A stretch of 7,046 bases of DNA from Candidatus Izemoplasma sp. (GTDB lineage Bacteria > Bacillota_I > Bacilli_A > Izemoplasmatales > Izemoplasmataceae), in NCBI GenBank assembly GCA_007116105.1, contig SKJA01000145.1:1-7046 (forward strand), written 5' to 3'. Shown here piece after piece: positions 6,264 through 7,046 of the stretch (position 1 is its first letter; every line of letters starts with the position of its first letter). The position numbers were made by a program, and so were the translations under genes. The notes under the pieces were generated by a model. The model was not told the DNA's origin, ran no database searches, and saw only the letters and a list, made by a program, of their open reading frames with translations.

Positions 6264-6476
6264 GAATGTACATTCGTGGTGCCACCTCAGGTTCCGCAAA
6301 AAGCGCTCGTTTGGGTACCAGCATACCCTATCTCAATAACGGGAGAACCCGTGCTTCCCTACTACATTCAAGAAGCCTCTTGTCGATCCATTCAGAAGGC
6401 ATTGTTCTGTCGGTTCTCACCTGTCCCGACTCTCTTTGAAAACAACGAGGCTTCTTACTTCTTCGACGCAACGATT
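6227..6476 (-). promoter_or_regulatory. T-box riboswitch, tRNA-Trp specific, upstream of trpB
   Basis: The leader senses uncharged tRNA. Read on the minus strand, Stem I is closed by AAGAAGCCTC (6456-6447) pairing with GAGGCTTCTT (6379-6370). Its distal arm holds GTCGG...CCGAC. The 3' side of the specifier region reads CTGAATGGATC, placing specifier codon UGG (Trp) at 6390-6388. Small hairpins follow (ACGGG/CCCGT near 6352-6339, and GGGTA/TACCC). The T-box AGGTGGCACCACGA lies at 6287-6274. The antiterminator is GAGG (6288-6285), a 7-base bulge UGGCACC, a hairpin made by the 16-base palindrome ACGAATGTACATTCGT (6277-6262), and CCTC (6261-6258). Bulge UGGC would pair with GCCA, the 3' end of a tRNA with discriminator G, as in bacterial tRNA-Trp. 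Specifier and discriminator thus agree on Trp. The 5' end is inferred from the promoter. Confidence 0.95.
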
Positions 6477-6482
6477 TCATAT

Positions 6483-6511
6483 AGTTTACTCAACAAATAT
6501 TGAGTTGTCAA
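6483..6511 (-). promoter_or_regulatory. Strong promoter of the T-box/trpB unit
   Basis: On the minus strand, a perfect TTGACA (6511-6506), a 17-base spacer and TAAACT (6488-6483) form a near-consensus housekeeping promoter. Transcription would start near 6476, giving a leader of about 285 bases that contains the whole T-box. The spacer contains the inverted repeat ACTCAA/TTGAGT (6505-6500 and 6493-6488), which could be a repressor site or chance. Confidence 0.85.
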
Positions 6512-6560
6512 GGTACTAACTTAGGGAAAGTAAAATAGTGTACAACATCTCCTCTGTTTG

Positions 6561-6569
6561 TGGTACAAT
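6561..6569 (+). promoter_or_regulatory. Extended -10 promoter of the MFS gene
   Basis: TGGTACAAT is an extended -10 (TGn plus TACAAT). No clear -35 is seen about 17 bases upstream. The predicted start near 6576 leaves only about 10 bases before the ATG, with GGTGA (6577-6581) inside it. The region is divergent from the trpB promoter, about 50 bases away. Confidence 0.5.
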
Positions 6570-6585
6570 TTTATCCGGTGATACG

Positions 6586-7046
6586 ATGAAATCCATGGCA
6601 TTAAAAATGAGTCAAACACTGTATTATGGTTGGGTAATTGTTGCCATCTCTTCTTTGGCGTACTTTTTCTCTGCGCCAGGACAAACCTACAGCATCAGTG
6701 TGTTCATCAATGAGTATCAAAACACGTTTCAATATTCTTCTACCTTGCTTTCAACAGGCTATAGTGTGGCCACCACACTGAGTGGCTTATCGTTGATTTT
6801 TATGGGTAAAGCTGTCGATCGCTTTGGACCGAGACGGATGTTGATGGTCGCGGGTGGGATGTTAGCCTTGACCGCTTTTTACAACAGTTTTGTCAGTAAC
6901 ATTGTGATGATCTTCATCGGTTTTTTTCTCTTAAGATATTTTGGACAAGGCTCATTGACCCTCATCCCAAGCAGTTTAGTTCCACAGTGGTTTGAGCAAA
7001 AACGTGCGTTTGCAATGTCGATTGCGACCTTAGGTGGACTGCTTGC
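6586..7046 (+). CDS. Major facilitator superfamily transporter, 5' part only
   Basis: The first 153 residues are present and the right edge cuts the gene. After a short basic N-terminus, helix 1 begins at YYGWVIVAISSLAYFFSAPGQ (13-33), an opening typical of the oxalate/formate-antiporter-like branch of MFS and of related uncharacterised carriers. Further helices lie near 50-73, 85-101 and 105-125. The loop between helices 2 and 3 carries the MFS signature GKAVDRFGPRR (74-84, with Asp78, Arg79 and the basic pair 83-84). The rest (RYFGQGSLTLIPSSLVPQWF and RAFAMSIATLGG) also fits the family, where the loop before helix 5 is WF..KR..A. Start choice: ATG at 6586 with GGTGA four bases upstream. Substrate unknown; a tryptophan-related role is only suggested by the divergent trpB and is not supported by the sequence. 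Confidence 0.9.
   Translation, partial: MKSMALKMSQTLYYGWVIVAISSLAYFFSAPGQTYSISVFINEYQNTFQYSSTLLSTGYSVATTLSGLSLIFMGKAVDRFGPRRMLMVAGGMLALTAFYNSFVSNIVMIFIGFFLLRYFGQGSLTLIPSSLVPQWFEQKRAFAMSIATLGGLL

Noticed and set aside
6194..6503. Two plus-strand open frames over the T-box leader
   Set aside because: They are antisense to a structured RNA whose every conserved element is accounted for on the minus strand, and their products look random.
1..7046. Mobile element, CRISPR array, attachment site or tRNA
   Set aside because: I saw no transposase or integrase frame, no regularly spaced repeats, no terminal inverted repeats and no tRNA cloverleaf on either strand.

Overview
The window looks like a chromosomal stretch of a low-to-moderate GC Gram-positive-type bacterium (Bacillota, or a standard-code relative such as the Acholeplasma group). 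The basis is a complete T-box riboswitch, strong AGGAGG-like ribosome binding sites, sigma-A-type promoters, a TTG start, and TGA used as a stop. No mobile element, CRISPR array, tRNA or rRNA is visible. The assignment is inference; no species can be named from sequence alone.

Layout, left to right. (1) 1-1024, minus: the N-terminal 341 residues of a membrane sensor (about six membrane helices, coiled coil, PAS domain), cut by the window edge. (2) 1193-2677, plus: a two-gene operon of a small unrecognised membrane protein and an MscS-family mechanosensitive channel. It ends at a hairpin terminator that also serves the facing gene. (3) 2703-3553, minus: a 79-residue two-helix membrane protein, preceded by a stand-alone NYN-domain protein that starts with TTG. 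(4) 3657-6511, minus: a strong promoter, a tRNA-Trp-type T-box leader, trpB (tryptophan synthase beta), an NYN protein with two probable C-terminal LOTUS/OST-HTH domains, a zinc-ribbon membrane protein and a terminator. (5) 6561-7046, plus: a divergent MFS transporter, cut by the right edge.

The best-supported regulatory element is the T-box. It has a Trp specifier codon (UGG), a T-box bulge UGGC matching the G discriminator base of bacterial tRNA-Trp, an antiterminator and a mutually exclusive terminator. It implies that trpB is switched on by uncharged tRNA-Trp, that is, by tryptophan shortage. TrpB has all its catalytic residues, but no trpA or other trp gene adjoins it. It may work as an indole-plus-serine salvage enzyme, or trpA may lie elsewhere.

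The most unusual feature is what follows trpB. No terminator separates it from the NYN-LOTUS/zinc-ribbon pair, so a predicted RNA-processing module may be partly under tryptophan T-box control, although that pair also has its own TATAAT element. With the second NYN protein nearby, the window holds two predicted NYN nucleases.
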